A DNA stretch of 64,000 nt, taken from contig CATOSB010000012.1 in assembly GCA_951812305.1 (NCBI GenBank), positions 62,001 to 126,000 on the forward strand, given 5' to 3'. Of this stretch, positions 24,994 to 33,607 are shown in pieces (the first letter of the stretch is position 1; the number at the start of each line of letters is the position of its first letter). The notes beneath the pieces are model-generated. The model worked only from the letters and a program-made list of their open reading frames with translations, was not told the origin of the DNA and made no database searches. Made by a program: the position numbers and the translations under genes. The stretch is from an uncultured Paracoccaceae bacterium (GTDB taxonomy: Bacteria > Pseudomonadota > Alphaproteobacteria > Rhodobacterales > Rhodobacteraceae).

Positions 24994-25700
24994 TGCACTG
25001 GTGACGCCAACGTCTTATCCAGAATCGGGGTTATGGAGAAAGCCCTTCATGAAGGCGCTGTTGCGCGCCGCCGTTGCCGCTGAGGGGTGCCCGGCGATAT
25101 GGGCCTCGATATCGGATTTGAATTCATCGCAAAGATCGGGCTTGTGGCGAAACTGCGCCACGAGAAACCCTCCGAGGATGGCCTTGCGCCGGGCGTCATC
25201 GGTGCGCCCGGACTTGCTTGCGCGGTGCCTGATCCTCCGGACCTGGTCGGTGAGTCTGGCAAGGGACGAGAGCGGCGGCGTGTCGCGCTCGATGATGTCC
25301 CTGAACATCTCGACGAGCCGGGGCGTTGTCAGCCGGTGCCGGAAATACCCCGCCTTTCCGGCCGCCACGAGCAGGCGCTGTTCCTCCCGGGCGCGGACCC
25401 GCTCGGCCTCGGCCTCAAGCGCGGCGGTCTGCTCTCCGGGATCCGGCTTCCGGCGCTTGTTGCCGGATTTTGAAGCGGCCTTTTGGGGTGGTTGGGTCAT
25501 TTGGCATCCTCGGCGTTCTACGCGCCACTGTTGTTTTGCAGGTCTTGCGTGTGGCGGCTTGATCGCTCCAATAATGTCGGGTGAAGGGGGGGTATGACGG
25601 TGAGATATTCAAATAAATGTCCCCCATCGGGGTCATATAATCCCTCGCCTTCAGGCGAAGGGAAGCTATTATCGACGTCGCCCCGGCGACGGAGAAGCCC

Positions 25701-25867
25701 TTGCGGTCATACAGGACGAATGCGCACAGCAAATACGATTTGAAAGTACACCTGATTTGGATACCGAAGGACCGCAAGAGGGTTTTGACGGGACAAGCAG
25801 CAGAACGTGCGCGGGACCTGTTGCGGCAGATTTGCATGGAACATGAGATGCACATCAGCACATCATA
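25701..25867 (+). pseudogene. Truncated IS200/IS605-type tnpA
   Basis: A TTG at 25701 with GGAGAAGCCC in front begins SYRTNAHSKYDLKVHLIWIP, then RARDLLRQICMEHEMHI. This is the N-terminal third of a Y1 transposase and stops before the HUH motif. A hairpin typical of the left end (CCCTCGCCTTCAGGCGAAGGG, about 25650-25670) lies upstream. The remainder is missing at a junction near 25860, where the end of a - strand gene abuts. Confidence 0.75.
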
Positions 25868-25953
25868 TCGAGCAAAGTGGCCCCGGCCACATGGCCCGCT
25901 TCCCGGAACTCTTTGCTGAATGGGTTGTTTGATCGTGGTTTGGGCGCGGTCAT
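25855..25953 (-). pseudogene. 5' fragment of a small hypothetical gene
   Basis: The ATG at 25953 starts TAPKPRSNNPFSKEFREAGH, then VAGATLL, before running into the truncated tnpA. Only about 28 native residues survive. It belongs to the transfer-operon strand. No family is recognised. Confidence 0.5.
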
Positions 25954-26008
25954 GTCGGCGTCCTCCGGCCCGGGGTCCGGGCTGTCTTCGGACACGATCT
26001 TCGTCGTA

Positions 26009-26440
26009 TCAGGCGACAAATCTACAAGGCGGTCCGAGGCTGATGGGTATTCTGTCTCGATAGGCCGGGCCCTTGCTATTTTGCGGGGCGTTCTGGCAGG
26101 GCAATCGACTGAACAACTCAAGCGTTCAACGCGACTCGTAACAACCCTACAAAGTTGCACGTTTCCTCCCGGAATTGCCCTGAATACGCCTTTTGATGCC
26201 CCGAGTGCAGGATGCGCGAACGTCATATGGCTCTTTTGCAGCATTTTTTCCATTCAATCGATTGCCCTGGGCGTTCTGGTCATGCGTCTTTTGGATTTGG
26301 GGCGTTTTGTCATAAGTTACTCCCTTCGGTTGGAGGCCTGGGCGGATATCCCTGTCGGCCTCTTCATTAAACCAGTATTCCTTTGTGAGCGGGTTTTCGG
26401 TCTTTTTCTCCCCGGTCGCAGGATCTGTCTTTCCGGTCAT
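26009..26440 (-). pseudogene. Small transfer-region gene broken by the MITE
   Basis: ATG 26440 starts a hydrophilic protein (TGKTDPATGEKKTENPLTKE, then YWFNEEADRDIRPGLQ). After the MITE and one copy of GGCGTTCTGG are removed, the frame continues with APQNSKGPAYRDRIP to a TGA at 26009-26011, giving about 82 residues. With the insertion, translation reads into MITE sequence and stops near 26147. It sits directly after the TraF-like gene. The function is unknown. Confidence 0.65.
26097..26269. mobile_element. 173-bp MITE, copy 2
   Basis: It has the same ends and orientation as the copy at 22259, with only a few internal substitutions visible. The 10-bp duplication GGCGTTCTGG lies at 26087-26096 and 26270-26279. 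Confidence 0.9.
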
Positions 26441-26466
26441 GGTCGTCCTTTCGATGTTTGCGGCTG

Positions 26467-26892
26467 TCAGCCCGGTGCTTTGGATGCGGGCGACGGATCG
26501 ATGAGAAGAAGTGGCTTCCACCAGCCCCTCACGTTCTCGCGCCGGACCGCGCCGAGGACGCGGCTGTCCAGCGCCCCGGGCGTGTCGCCCTCGACGATGA
26601 GCGATCCGTCGGGTCGGCGCTCCGCGATGCGCTTGAGGATGCGCACGCCGTCCGGGGCATCGGGCGAGCAGAGACGGGAATACCATGGTGCGCCCCGGTG
26701 GCGGGGGTCGAGGCAGAAGGTGACATGGCTCGCCACTTCCGGTCCTGACCGGATATAGAGACCGCGCGGGACGGAACTGGTGGCATTGCCGATCAGAAGC
26801 CCGGCGGCACTTGCGGCCCAGACGAGCAGCAAAACCGCCATGACCGGTGCGCCGAACACAAGAGACCGGATGATTTCCTTTCGCAAGGTCAA
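26467..26892 (-). CDS. traF: TraF-like S26 maturation peptidase of the transfer system
   Basis: This is a 141-residue protein. One membrane helix spans residues about 11-34, followed by NATSSVPRGLY with the catalytic serine candidate at 39/40. The general-base lysine candidate is Lys87 in RILKRIAERRPDGSLIVEGD. This is the signal-peptidase-like TraF family, which in RP4 and Ti systems cyclises or processes the pilin. It is a little shorter than usual (about 170 residues). Its ATG overlaps the stop of the upstream gene by 4 nt, so it belongs to the traG operon. Confidence 0.82.
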   Translation of the reverse strand: MTLRKEIIRSLVFGAPVMAVLLLVWAASAAGLLIGNATSSVPRGLYIRSGPEVASHVTFCLDPRHRGAPWYSRLCSPDAPDGVRILKRIAERRPDGSLIVEGDTPGALDSRVLGAVRRENVRGWWKPLLLIDPSPASKAPG

Positions 26893-27494
26893 AGGCTTTG
26901 TCCTTTTTCTTCAATCGGGGTCTGAACAGTCCTGTCGGCGCCGGACAGCCAGCGCGGGGTCCCGGGCGGGCGGTCCCGCATCACGGCGCGCAGACGATGA
27001 AGATGCCAGCGGAGCGGACTTTCGAGCCGCGCCCGCAGCCTCCAGACATGAACCTCATGGCGGCAGTGCGGTGAGGTGAGACACCAGTCGATCAGATCGA
27101 GCGTGCGCATAAGACTGCCCCGGCGCATGTGGGGCCGGGGCAGGAGATCAATGCTCCATGGCCGGAGATTACGGGGCACCGGCAATCCCGCTGCGCGGTG
27201 CGGCGCCAGGAACCCGGACCAGCGGTTGGTGCGGCAGGGCTCCGGTCCGAAGTCGAGCGCCTCGAATGCGATCCCCGGCAATGCGTCCCAGATGCATCGG
27301 ACGTCGATGTTGTCCGGTGCAGACTTCAGCGCAGGCAACGCTTCTTCCTCAGCCGTTTGCGCTGCCGCGCCCTCCGCATCACGAAACTCCAGGCCTTGCG
27401 ACGGGATTGTTTCGGATCCCGGCGCGGGCGCATTGACGGGTGTTTCACGCCTCGTCGCCAGCCCTGGCGTCAGTCTTTTCAGCGGGTTTCGCAT
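26889..27494 (-). CDS. Hypothetical protein between traG and traF
   Basis: This is a 201-residue protein from ATG 27494; frames extending further upstream are shadows of the neighbouring gene. The N-terminal 70 residues are low complexity and acidic. The rest is cysteine- and arginine-containing: VRCIWDALPGIAFEALDFGP, NRWSGFLAPHRAAGLP, LDLIDWCLTSPHCRHEVHVW and LRWHLHRLRAVMRDRPPG. No signal peptide or membrane helix is seen and no family is recognised. It overlaps the preceding gene by 50 nt and the following one by 4 nt, which is good evidence of an operon. Confidence 0.65.
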   Translation of the reverse strand: MRNPLKRLTPGLATRRETPVNAPAPGSETIPSQGLEFRDAEGAAAQTAEEEALPALKSAPDNIDVRCIWDALPGIAFEALDFGPEPCRTNRWSGFLAPHRAAGLPVPRNLRPWSIDLLPRPHMRRGSLMRTLDLIDWCLTSPHCRHEVHVWRLRARLESPLRWHLHRLRAVMRDRPPGTPRWLSGADRTVQTPIEEKGQSL

Positions 27495-27798
27495 TGCGAT
27501 CTTTCTCCAGTTTTTCGAGCCGTCGGCGTATGGCCGCGGCGCTGCGGCCGAGTGTCCTGCCGACCTCTTCATGGGATTGTTCGGCCTTGAGCATGCTGAA
27601 CATGCGGTCGTCCTCGTCGTCGGACCAGTTTTGGCCGTGGCGGTCGGGTTTGCCCGGTTTGTCCGCCGGCGGCGGGTCCGACGTGTTTCCGGCGGACCCG
27701 GAGATATCCTCTTCGTCCGCCCGGTCCGGGTCGCTGCCGGCGGGCGCGCCGGTCTCGCCCGTATCGTCCGGTCGCCCATGGTCCGGCGCGGGGGTCAC
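27445..27798 (-). CDS. Small Myb/SANT-like DNA-binding protein
   Basis: This is a 117-residue protein. The first 50 residues are acidic and disordered. Residues about 56-100, QNWSDDEDDRMFSMLKAEQS then HEEVGRTLGRSAAAIRRRLE, have the tryptophan and helix-turn-helix spacing of Myb/SANT-like domains (W-S-x-x-E-D ... GRS-x-x-A-I-x-x-R). It probably binds DNA and may regulate the transfer operon. The start ATG overlaps the traG-like stop by 4 nt. Family placement is by motif only. Confidence 0.7.
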   Translation of the reverse strand: MTPAPDHGRPDDTGETGAPAGSDPDRADEEDISGSAGNTSDPPPADKPGKPDRHGQNWSDDEDDRMFSMLKAEQSHEEVGRTLGRSAAAIRRRLEKLEKDRNAKPAEKTDARAGDEA

Positions 27799-30527
27799 AG
27801 GCTCCGGGGGGTGTCTGCGGCATCGCCCGGCTCGTCGGACCCGGTAACGGGCGGAGGCCCTTGTCCGGGCGCGTCGATTGCCTGTGTCTCTTCATCGGGC
27901 GCGACGGGTGGCGTCACATCCGGGTTTGGTTCGATGTCCGACGGACCGGTATCGGAGGTTTCGTCCGGTATCGGCGTTTTGCGGCCGCGCCCCTCAGTTG
28001 CGCCGGTCTCCTGTGCGGCGGCGGTATCCCGGCCCGTGTCCAGCAATCCCGGAACGGCCTCGATCACCCAGGGTTCGCCGGAGCGCAGCCGGGCGATGAT
28101 ACGCGCCTCGTCCCCGGACAGTGCGAGACTCTCCCCTGCCTCACCGGGAAGGGGGGTGGCATCGTCTCGCCCTTTCTGTCCCTCAACCCCGGGATATGGC
28201 CCGACCGCTGTGGTGTCCTTGCCACCGGGGCCTTGCCCTTCGTCCGCCCTGCGGGTCTCCAGGTCATAGTCGATATCCGGCTCCACCTCGGGGAAGCCGT
28301 CCTCGGGGGCGCTCTCGCCCGGGGATTGTGTGCCCTCTTTTTCTGGCCCCTGCGCCTGATCGGCCGGGCCATGACTCTGCGCTCCGGCCTCCGCTGCCTT
28401 CGCGCCCTTCACCGCCCCGGTTGCCGACGTGGCGACTTCCGGGTTTGTTTTGTCTTTCACGCCATCGGCGGCCTCTGCCTCCCCGATCCGTTTCATGACC
28501 TGCGCATGCCGTTTCGTAGCGGCGAGATGCTCTGCCACGTCTTCGGGCGATCTGACCCGGTCCTTCATGTCCGTCCGGGTGAACCAGATGGCTTTCGTGG
28601 CGAGGATCGGTTTGGACTTGCGGGTGAATATCAGCGCGCCATGCACGGGCAGCTGGCCCAGCGTTGCGGCCGACATGAGCGGCACCTCGCGGAGTTGTTC
28701 CTGCTCGCTGGTTCCGAGCGTGCCGGTCATGGGGGCGAGCGGCGCGGCCGAACTCGACGATCCCTGCGTCCGGGTGCGGATGGTGTGTTTACCGAGCATG
28801 GTGACGATATCGCTGGCGGTGCGCGATGAGCCGACGGCACTGACCACCCTGGCCTCGCAGCTGTCGAACCAGGCGGAGGCCCCGGCATCGCCGCCCCAGG
28901 CCTCCACGAGCTGCCCGTAGTTCTGATAGATCAGCATGAGATGCATGCCGATGGAGCGCCCGGCATCGCGGACATTGGTCAGTATGTCCATGCCACCGAG
29001 TACGCGGGCCTCATCGATGAGAAAGAGGCGGCGGGCTTTCGGGCGGTCGGGTTGCTCGGTGAGCCCGGCGATGACGAACATCGCGCCGAACAAGAGGCGC
29101 GGGAAGGAGGAGAAGTCCCGGGCCGCAAGTTCGGGCAGGTTGATGAAGATGTCGGACTTTGGGCCGAGCGCGGCGATATGGTCGGTCGGGGACTTCCGCG
29201 ACTGACCGAAGGCCTGGATATCGGGGAAGCGAACGAAGGCGAGCTTGTTGGAAATGCCCTTGACCACGCCCGGGAAGGTGCGGTCGTCGAGCGCCGCGAT
29301 CCCGGTCATCTCGTCATTGATATAGGGCAGATCGGGGTAGGTGGCCGCGATGTCCTGCGCCTCTTCAATCACGTCCTCCCGCTTGCGGTTGATGAATCTC
29401 GAAATCTCCCCCGCGACATTGTTGTTCTTTCTCTCGACGTAATAGGCCATGAGCGCGGCGAAGAGGCTGACGGACATATCGTGGAAATATTCGCTGTTCT
29501 CGGAGGACCGCGCATGGGCGGGCATCAGCGTTTTGGCCATGGTGTAGTAGACCGAAGGGGTGTCGGGTGCGAGCGGCGCGATGGCCTTGAAGGGATCGAA
29601 CCCGGTTTCGGCATCGATGACGATGGCCCGATACCCCATGGCTTCGCGTGCCTCGCGGGTGCGCGCGTAGAGGTCGCCTTTGGGATCTACGACGACGAGC
29701 GGGCCGTCATAGGTGAGAATGTTGGGAATGACGATGCCGGCGGTCTTGTACCCGGCCGAGGGGGCCAGCACCAGGGCATGGCCGTTGCCCGCGCCCGGGT
29801 CGATGGTGACGAGATGGCCGGTCCCCTGCCGCCCCCAGCTGCGGGGCCGTCCCGGATCGAAGCCGGGAGTCTCTCCGATGGGATCGGAATGTTCGCCGAG
29901 CACGATGCCGCCGGGATGGGTAAATCGCTGCCGGATCTCGCCGCGACTGGCCCATGTGGCCTGAGGCAGACCGTCTTTATGTCCGCTCCCCGCCGGGCCG
30001 TCGCGGGTGGCGTCGTCAATGGCCCTGATCAGCCCTTTCCAGAGCCGGTAGCCCACGCCTGCGGTGATGGTCGCCATGATCACAAACCCGGCGAAGGCAA
30101 AGAGGACCGCTGTTTCTGCTGTGGAATAGTTGAAGAGGATGGTCCGGAACCAGGGCCATGTATTGTCGAAGACCCATGTGGCCTGCCAGGCGCCGTCGAT
30201 CTTCCAGGGCCGGGTGGCATAGAGCGCGATGCCGGGAAACCAGAGACACCACCAGAGCGGGGACCTGCGCCCGAGACCGAGGGCGATCCCGTGGCAGATC
30301 ATGGCGGGCAGGAGCGCGGCGAGCAGGAGGCCGGGATCGTAGGACCAGGCGGGTGTGGTGGCGCGCATATAGAGCGCGACGTTGACGATAAACCCGAGCC
30401 ATGTGGCAAGGAGCAGGGCGAGCGGCAGGAGGCCGACAGGCGAGACGAGCGTGTCCCGCGCACGGGTCAGTCCCCGCCGGATGGCGGCAGCTGTCCTTTG
30501 TCTGCGGGAGATGTTTCGGTCGGTCAT
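27795..30527 (-). CDS. traG: VirD4/TraG-type coupling protein
   Basis: This is a 910-residue ATPase that links the relaxosome to the type IV secretion channel. Several membrane helices lie in residues about 30-180. The nucleotide site is LAPSAGYKTAG (Lys261), an unusual Walker A for the family, where GxxGxGK(S/T) is usual. Then come VVVDPKGDLY and Walker B LFLIDEARVLGG (Asp505-Glu506). Conserved LIYQNYGQLVEAWG and the TTR-like MLGKHTIRTRTQG region are also present. About 200 C-terminal residues are acidic and disordered. The ATG overlaps the upstream traB-like stop. Coupling-protein identity is secure; subfamily naming (TraG or VirD4) is a convention. Confidence 0.92.
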   Translation of the reverse strand: MTDRNISRRQRTAAAIRRGLTRARDTLVSPVGLLPLALLLATWLGFIVNVALYMRATTPAWSYDPGLLLAALLPAMICHGIALGLGRRSPLWWCLWFPGIALYATRPWKIDGAWQATWVFDNTWPWFRTILFNYSTAETAVLFAFAGFVIMATITAGVGYRLWKGLIRAIDDATRDGPAGSGHKDGLPQATWASRGEIRQRFTHPGGIVLGEHSDPIGETPGFDPGRPRSWGRQGTGHLVTIDPGAGNGHALVLAPSAGYKTAGIVIPNILTYDGPLVVVDPKGDLYARTREAREAMGYRAIVIDAETGFDPFKAIAPLAPDTPSVYYTMAKTLMPAHARSSENSEYFHDMSVSLFAALMAYYVERKNNNVAGEISRFINRKREDVIEEAQDIAATYPDLPYINDEMTGIAALDDRTFPGVVKGISNKLAFVRFPDIQAFGQSRKSPTDHIAALGPKSDIFINLPELAARDFSSFPRLLFGAMFVIAGLTEQPDRPKARRLFLIDEARVLGGMDILTNVRDAGRSIGMHLMLIYQNYGQLVEAWGGDAGASAWFDSCEARVVSAVGSSRTASDIVTMLGKHTIRTRTQGSSSSAAPLAPMTGTLGTSEQEQLREVPLMSAATLGQLPVHGALIFTRKSKPILATKAIWFTRTDMKDRVRSPEDVAEHLAATKRHAQVMKRIGEAEAADGVKDKTNPEVATSATGAVKGAKAAEAGAQSHGPADQAQGPEKEGTQSPGESAPEDGFPEVEPDIDYDLETRRADEGQGPGGKDTTAVGPYPGVEGQKGRDDATPLPGEAGESLALSGDEARIIARLRSGEPWVIEAVPGLLDTGRDTAAAQETGATEGRGRKTPIPDETSDTGPSDIEPNPDVTPPVAPDEETQAIDAPGQGPPPVTGSDEPGDAADTPRSL

Positions 30528-31708
30528 TGGGACTGGCCTTTTGTGATGGGTCGGGCGGGTGTGGACAGAAGGAGCGCCGTCCGACCGGTTTCGGCGTGGT
30601 GGACCTGCCGTCCGGAGAGTCCGGCCATGGCGCGGGCGGCTTTCCGGCGCAGAACGGAAACGGGCAGCGATCCGAGCACGGGCAGCGATGCGACGACCGG
30701 CCCGAAGGCCCCATCGTTGGAGAGCACGACCACGGGCCGGGGATCTTCGGTAAGGAGAGACACCCAGGCCCAGGGCAGGAAGGCTTCGAGACAGATCAGC
30801 ACATCGAAGCCCGGGTCATGGGCAGCGGAGGTCCCGTCGCCCTCCATCAGCGTCCAGGTGCCGGTGACGCCGGGAATACCGAAGCCTGCGCGGGTGATCG
30901 TGGCATCGCCTGTGCGCGCGCATGTTTCCGGGTCCAGCCGCCGGAGCGCACTGCGGCGGACGCCCTCATATGGTTCGGAGACGCCGATAAAGAGGGTGAG
31001 GTTCCGGGTCTTTGCAGCGCGGCACCAGAAGGCGCGTGCGTCGGCGTCTTCGGCCCGGAAGATGTTTTCGCCCAAGCTTGCTGTGCCGCCCTCGGGAAGG
31101 CTGTCCCTGAGCGCGATCCAGCGGGCGCGTTCGGTGATGGTGACGGGTTCGGGGATCTCCCGCCACAGGGACGTGGCCCCTGCGCCGGGCGCACCGGGTA
31201 AGATATTCCAGACCGCAAGTGTCGCGGCAATGCCGGTAAAGAGCACCGTCCGGATCCTTCGGCTCCGCAGGGTCTCCGCGACGGTCAGCGCCAGCGCGGT
31301 GACGATCAGGCCGGCAAATCCCGCGCCTGGCAGAAGGGCGGCCAGCGGCAGGAGCGGCGAGGCGGGGAAGACCGGGAGTGCCAGAAGCGCCAGGGTCACG
31401 GGCAGGATGCCAATCCCTGCGGCAAGCAGCGAGAGCGCGACCACGATCCCTGCGGCTCCGGCCCAGGCAACTCCCGGCCCCATGCCAACCCCGACAAGAC
31501 CAGTGGCCGAAGCGATGGCGGGCCAGAGCATGAAGCCGGCCATGGCGGCGGCACGCAGCGCGGCCAGTCCGGACCAGGCCGCGACGAGCAATGGCAGCAG
31601 CGCCAGCGCGAAGGGCACGGGCGGCAGAAAGAAGGCCGCAAAGGCGAGCGCCGCGCTGCCGGGGACGAAGAGAAACCTGTGCCACCCGCCTGCCTTCAGG
31701 TGTCTCAT
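30524..31708 (-). CDS. traB: TraB-like membrane protein (Lnt/nitrilase-like)
   Basis: This is a 394-residue protein. ATG 31708 overlaps the primase stop (ATGA). The N-terminal half has six or so hydrophobic helices (FALALLPLLVAAW, AGIVVALSLLAAGIGIL, LLPGAGFAGLIVTALAL). The C-terminal half has the carbon-nitrogen hydrolase-like pattern LTLFIGVSEPYEG, DVLICLEAFLPWAWVSL and VVVLSNDGAFGP. This layout resembles apolipoprotein N-acyltransferase and the TraB proteins of Ti/Ri plasmids, needed for efficient conjugation. Here ICLEAF occupies the position of the catalytic cysteine loop. Enzyme activity is unproven for the family. Confidence 0.75.
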   Translation of the reverse strand: MRHLKAGGWHRFLFVPGSAALAFAAFFLPPVPFALALLPLLVAAWSGLAALRAAAMAGFMLWPAIASATGLVGVGMGPGVAWAGAAGIVVALSLLAAGIGILPVTLALLALPVFPASPLLPLAALLPGAGFAGLIVTALALTVAETLRSRRIRTVLFTGIAATLAVWNILPGAPGAGATSLWREIPEPVTITERARWIALRDSLPEGGTASLGENIFRAEDADARAFWCRAAKTRNLTLFIGVSEPYEGVRRSALRRLDPETCARTGDATITRAGFGIPGVTGTWTLMEGDGTSAAHDPGFDVLICLEAFLPWAWVSLLTEDPRPVVVLSNDGAFGPVVASLPVLGSLPVSVLRRKAARAMAGLSGRQVHHAETGRTALLLSTPARPITKGQSQ

Positions 31709-32763
31709 GCGCCCGCCCTCCGGGCCGAGGCGATGGCGCCGAGCAGGGCGAAAGCCCCCCGGGTCATCAGCGTGTCGTTGAGATCGCGTTTCGAGCCTTC
31801 CGGTTCGGGGGCCTCGGCGATGCGGAGTCGGCAGCCCCGGTCGAGATGAGGGGCCAGCGCCGCCCGAAACGCACGCCCCGCCGGGCTGCCCGGCGCATCC
31901 CGGTCGGGCGCAAGGATCACCACGCGGTCCACCGGGACCGGCGCGCGCTTCCATCCCGAGACCCCGAACACCGCCCAGGTCTCAAGCCCCGTTACGGATC
32001 GGAGTGTCAGGGCGGTCTCGGGGCCTTCGGCGATCACCAGTGGCGCGTCCTTCTCAACACTGCCCGCCGCCGGAAACCGGGCCGGTGCCCCGCCGATTGT
32101 GCCGAAGGCGGGCTTGGGGATTTCCACGGCGGCCTTGCGCCCGTCCGCATCGATCAGGATGCGCTGGCCGCCGACCGCATGCCCGTTCCCATCCATGGCC
32201 CAGACCACAAGCGCGGGCCGGTCGGGATCGCGGACGCGCAGGCGCGGGATCGGCGGCAGCCAGGCCAGGCCGGTTTCGGGCAGGTCCCGAATGCCACGCC
32301 CGGCGAGATAGACCTCTGCCGGACTGCCCCGCACCGGACGGGTCCATCCCTCTATCGTCTGCACCAGCGCCCGGAGGTAGGCGCGGTCCCCGGTATCTCT
32401 GTCTGCGGGCTTCCGTCTGTCCGGCATTGGGGCGTTGCCCAGCCAGCGCGACGCCTCTGCGAGCACACGCGGAAAGTCGCTTCGCGCGCTTGTGAGGCCA
32501 CAGAACACCATCGCGGCAAGATCGAGAGTATCGCCGCCTTCCCCGGCGGAATGATCGCACCAGAGCCCGCGCCGATCACCCTTCATCCTCATCGAGAGCG
32601 CGTCGTTTTCCTTCGCCCGCCAGTCAGAGGCTCCGGGACGGACCGGCTCGCCGAAGGCCCTGCGAAAGAGATCTTCCGCCCGGGCCTCGAGCGCGGCCCT
32701 GACCTTCGCCGCATCCGGGCCTGCCGGCTTGCCCGTGCCGGTATGGGTCTCACTCGACGGCAT
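31705..32763 (-). CDS. Toprim-domain primase-like protein
   Basis: This is a 352-residue protein. ATG 32763 gives MPSSETHTGTGK and overlaps the upstream gene by 14 nt. The first part is a DUF7146-type region (LEARAEDLFRRAFGEPVRPG, RRGLWCDHSAGEGGDTLDLA). The Toprim region has LVIAEGPETALTLRSVTG and VVILAPDRDAPGSPAGRAF. It ends SKRDLNDTLMTRG. It is clearly paralogous to residues about 345-700 of the giant relaxase, which suggests that copy came from a gene like this. It probably primes complementary-strand synthesis in the recipient; this is inferred from related plasmid primases. Confidence 0.85.
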   Translation of the reverse strand: MPSSETHTGTGKPAGPDAAKVRAALEARAEDLFRRAFGEPVRPGASDWRAKENDALSMRMKGDRRGLWCDHSAGEGGDTLDLAAMVFCGLTSARSDFPRVLAEASRWLGNAPMPDRRKPADRDTGDRAYLRALVQTIEGWTRPVRGSPAEVYLAGRGIRDLPETGLAWLPPIPRLRVRDPDRPALVVWAMDGNGHAVGGQRILIDADGRKAAVEIPKPAFGTIGGAPARFPAAGSVEKDAPLVIAEGPETALTLRSVTGLETWAVFGVSGWKRAPVPVDRVVILAPDRDAPGSPAGRAFRAALAPHLDRGCRLRIAEAPEPEGSKRDLNDTLMTRGAFALLGAIASARRAGA

Positions 32764-33607
32764 AGGGATCAAGGCTCCAGTTGCGGACAGAGGGGGACAG
32801 CGTTCCGGCGCGTTCCGCGCCGCGCATGGCAGCACCGACATCGCGCAGCCTGACCGCGCCGAAGGCGAGAACGCTTGTGTCGGGGATGGGCGCGGCAGGC
32901 CGGGGGTTGTGGAGGGCCAGAGAGACCGGCTGGCCCGCCAGAACCGCGAGCACGGTGTCGGGGGTTGTGAGCGCCCGGTTGCCGGCCAGCCCGCGATAGG
33001 CGGAGTGTCCCCGCTGCGGTCCATGGGTCAGCGGCAGGGCGGCCCAGATGCCCGCGAGGCAATTGCCATAGCGGGGATGGTTGGCGGGCGGACCGGGGGT
33101 GCCGCATTCCGCGATCAGAAGCTCTGCGAGACGATCCTGAAGTGCTGCATCAAACCGGGTGGCGCGCGCGATCCCGTGGGTTCTGACCAGGCGGGCGAGC
33201 GTGTCGCGGATGAACTGGTAGCCCCCGGCAGCGGTGGAGGGTGCGCCTTTGGCCCGGACCCGGGTCTGCCAGTCGAGCACGTCGCCCACAGACATGGCGG
33301 TGAGCGGTTTCGGAGGGGCGCGCGGGATGCGGCGTTCGTAATCGTCATAGCCGCGCGGGGCCTCGAGCGCGCGGATGAAGCCCAGAAGATCGGTGGTGGT
33401 GCGGGTCTCTGCCAGGATGGTGTCCAGAGGGGTCAGGCAGAGAACAAGCAGGAGGGTGAGGCCCTGCCCCGCACCGCGCAAAAGCCTGACGGCGCGGCGC
33501 GGGAAGGTCAATGCCGCCGGGTCTTTGGTGCGGCGCTTTGCATGTCGCCGCTGTTGCCCGGTGGTCCGAAGATACCCATCGGCGGTCGTGCTGCGTGAGA
33601 GGCTCAT
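32750..33607 (-). CDS. Muramidase-like (lytic enzyme) transfer protein
   Basis: This is a 285-residue protein. ATG 33607 overlaps the previous stop. A hydrophobic segment GLTLLLVLCLTPLDTILA after a basic stretch (about 50-70) suggests export or anchoring. The following domain has LGFIRALEAPRGYDDYERRI, VGDVLDWQTRVRAKGAPSTA, AGGYQFIRDTLARLV and FDAALQDRLAELLIAECG. The S-x-A-G-x-Y-Q and QDRLA motifs match lambda-endolysin-like and other lysozyme-fold enzymes. It probably opens peptidoglycan for the secretion channel. The same domain forms the N-terminus of the adjacent larger gene. Confidence 0.72.
   Translation of the reverse strand: MSLSRSTTADGYLRTTGQQRRHAKRRTKDPAALTFPRRAVRLLRGAGQGLTLLLVLCLTPLDTILAETRTTTDLLGFIRALEAPRGYDDYERRIPRAPPKPLTAMSVGDVLDWQTRVRAKGAPSTAAGGYQFIRDTLARLVRTHGIARATRFDAALQDRLAELLIAECGTPGPPANHPRYGNCLAGIWAALPLTHGPQRGHSAYRGLAGNRALTTPDTVLAVLAGQPVSLALHNPRPAAPIPDTSVLAFGAVRLRDVGAAMRGAERAGTLSPSVRNWSLDPYAVE

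Larger units (their letters stand above)
23511..25031. mobile_element. IS982-like element with passenger gene, copy 1
   Basis: The ends are ACCTGAGTTCTGGATAAG and the inverse of ACCCCGATTCTGGATAAG (14 of 18 match). The flanking 6-bp duplication is TATGGA (23505-23510 and 25032-25037). The length is 1,521 bp, half again the usual IS982 size of about 1 kb. The extra length is a divergent second gene on the + strand. A near-identical copy lies at 39974-43103, so the passenger is part of the moving unit. Confidence 0.88.
23283..25500 (-). pseudogene. Hypothetical transfer-region gene broken by an IS982-like element
   Basis: The 5' part (25500 down to 25032) encodes MTQPPQKAASKSGNKRRKPD onward to NSAFMKGFLH. 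The 3' part (23510 down to 23283) encodes TLASDTALPADGHITPGQAR onward to KRALLADLLKS. Removing the 1,521-bp element and one copy of the 6-bp duplication TATGGA joins them in frame (...MKGFLH-TLASD...), giving a protein of about 230 residues. It is basic and helix-rich, with ITPGQARRDRTRRQIMLGAW near the end, faintly like TraC/TraD-type mobilisation proteins. That resemblance is weak. As it stands the gene stops within the insertion. Confidence 0.75.

Noticed and set aside
25855..26253. 132-residue frame beginning MEKMLQKSHMTF, also seen at 22224 and 55320
   Set aside because: The shared part is MITE sequence read through by chance. It starts at the MITE edge and has no ribosome-binding site.
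28941..31781. 946-residue open frame on the + strand
   Set aside because: Antisense to the coupling-protein and TraB-like genes, whose motifs and overlapping starts are unmistakable.
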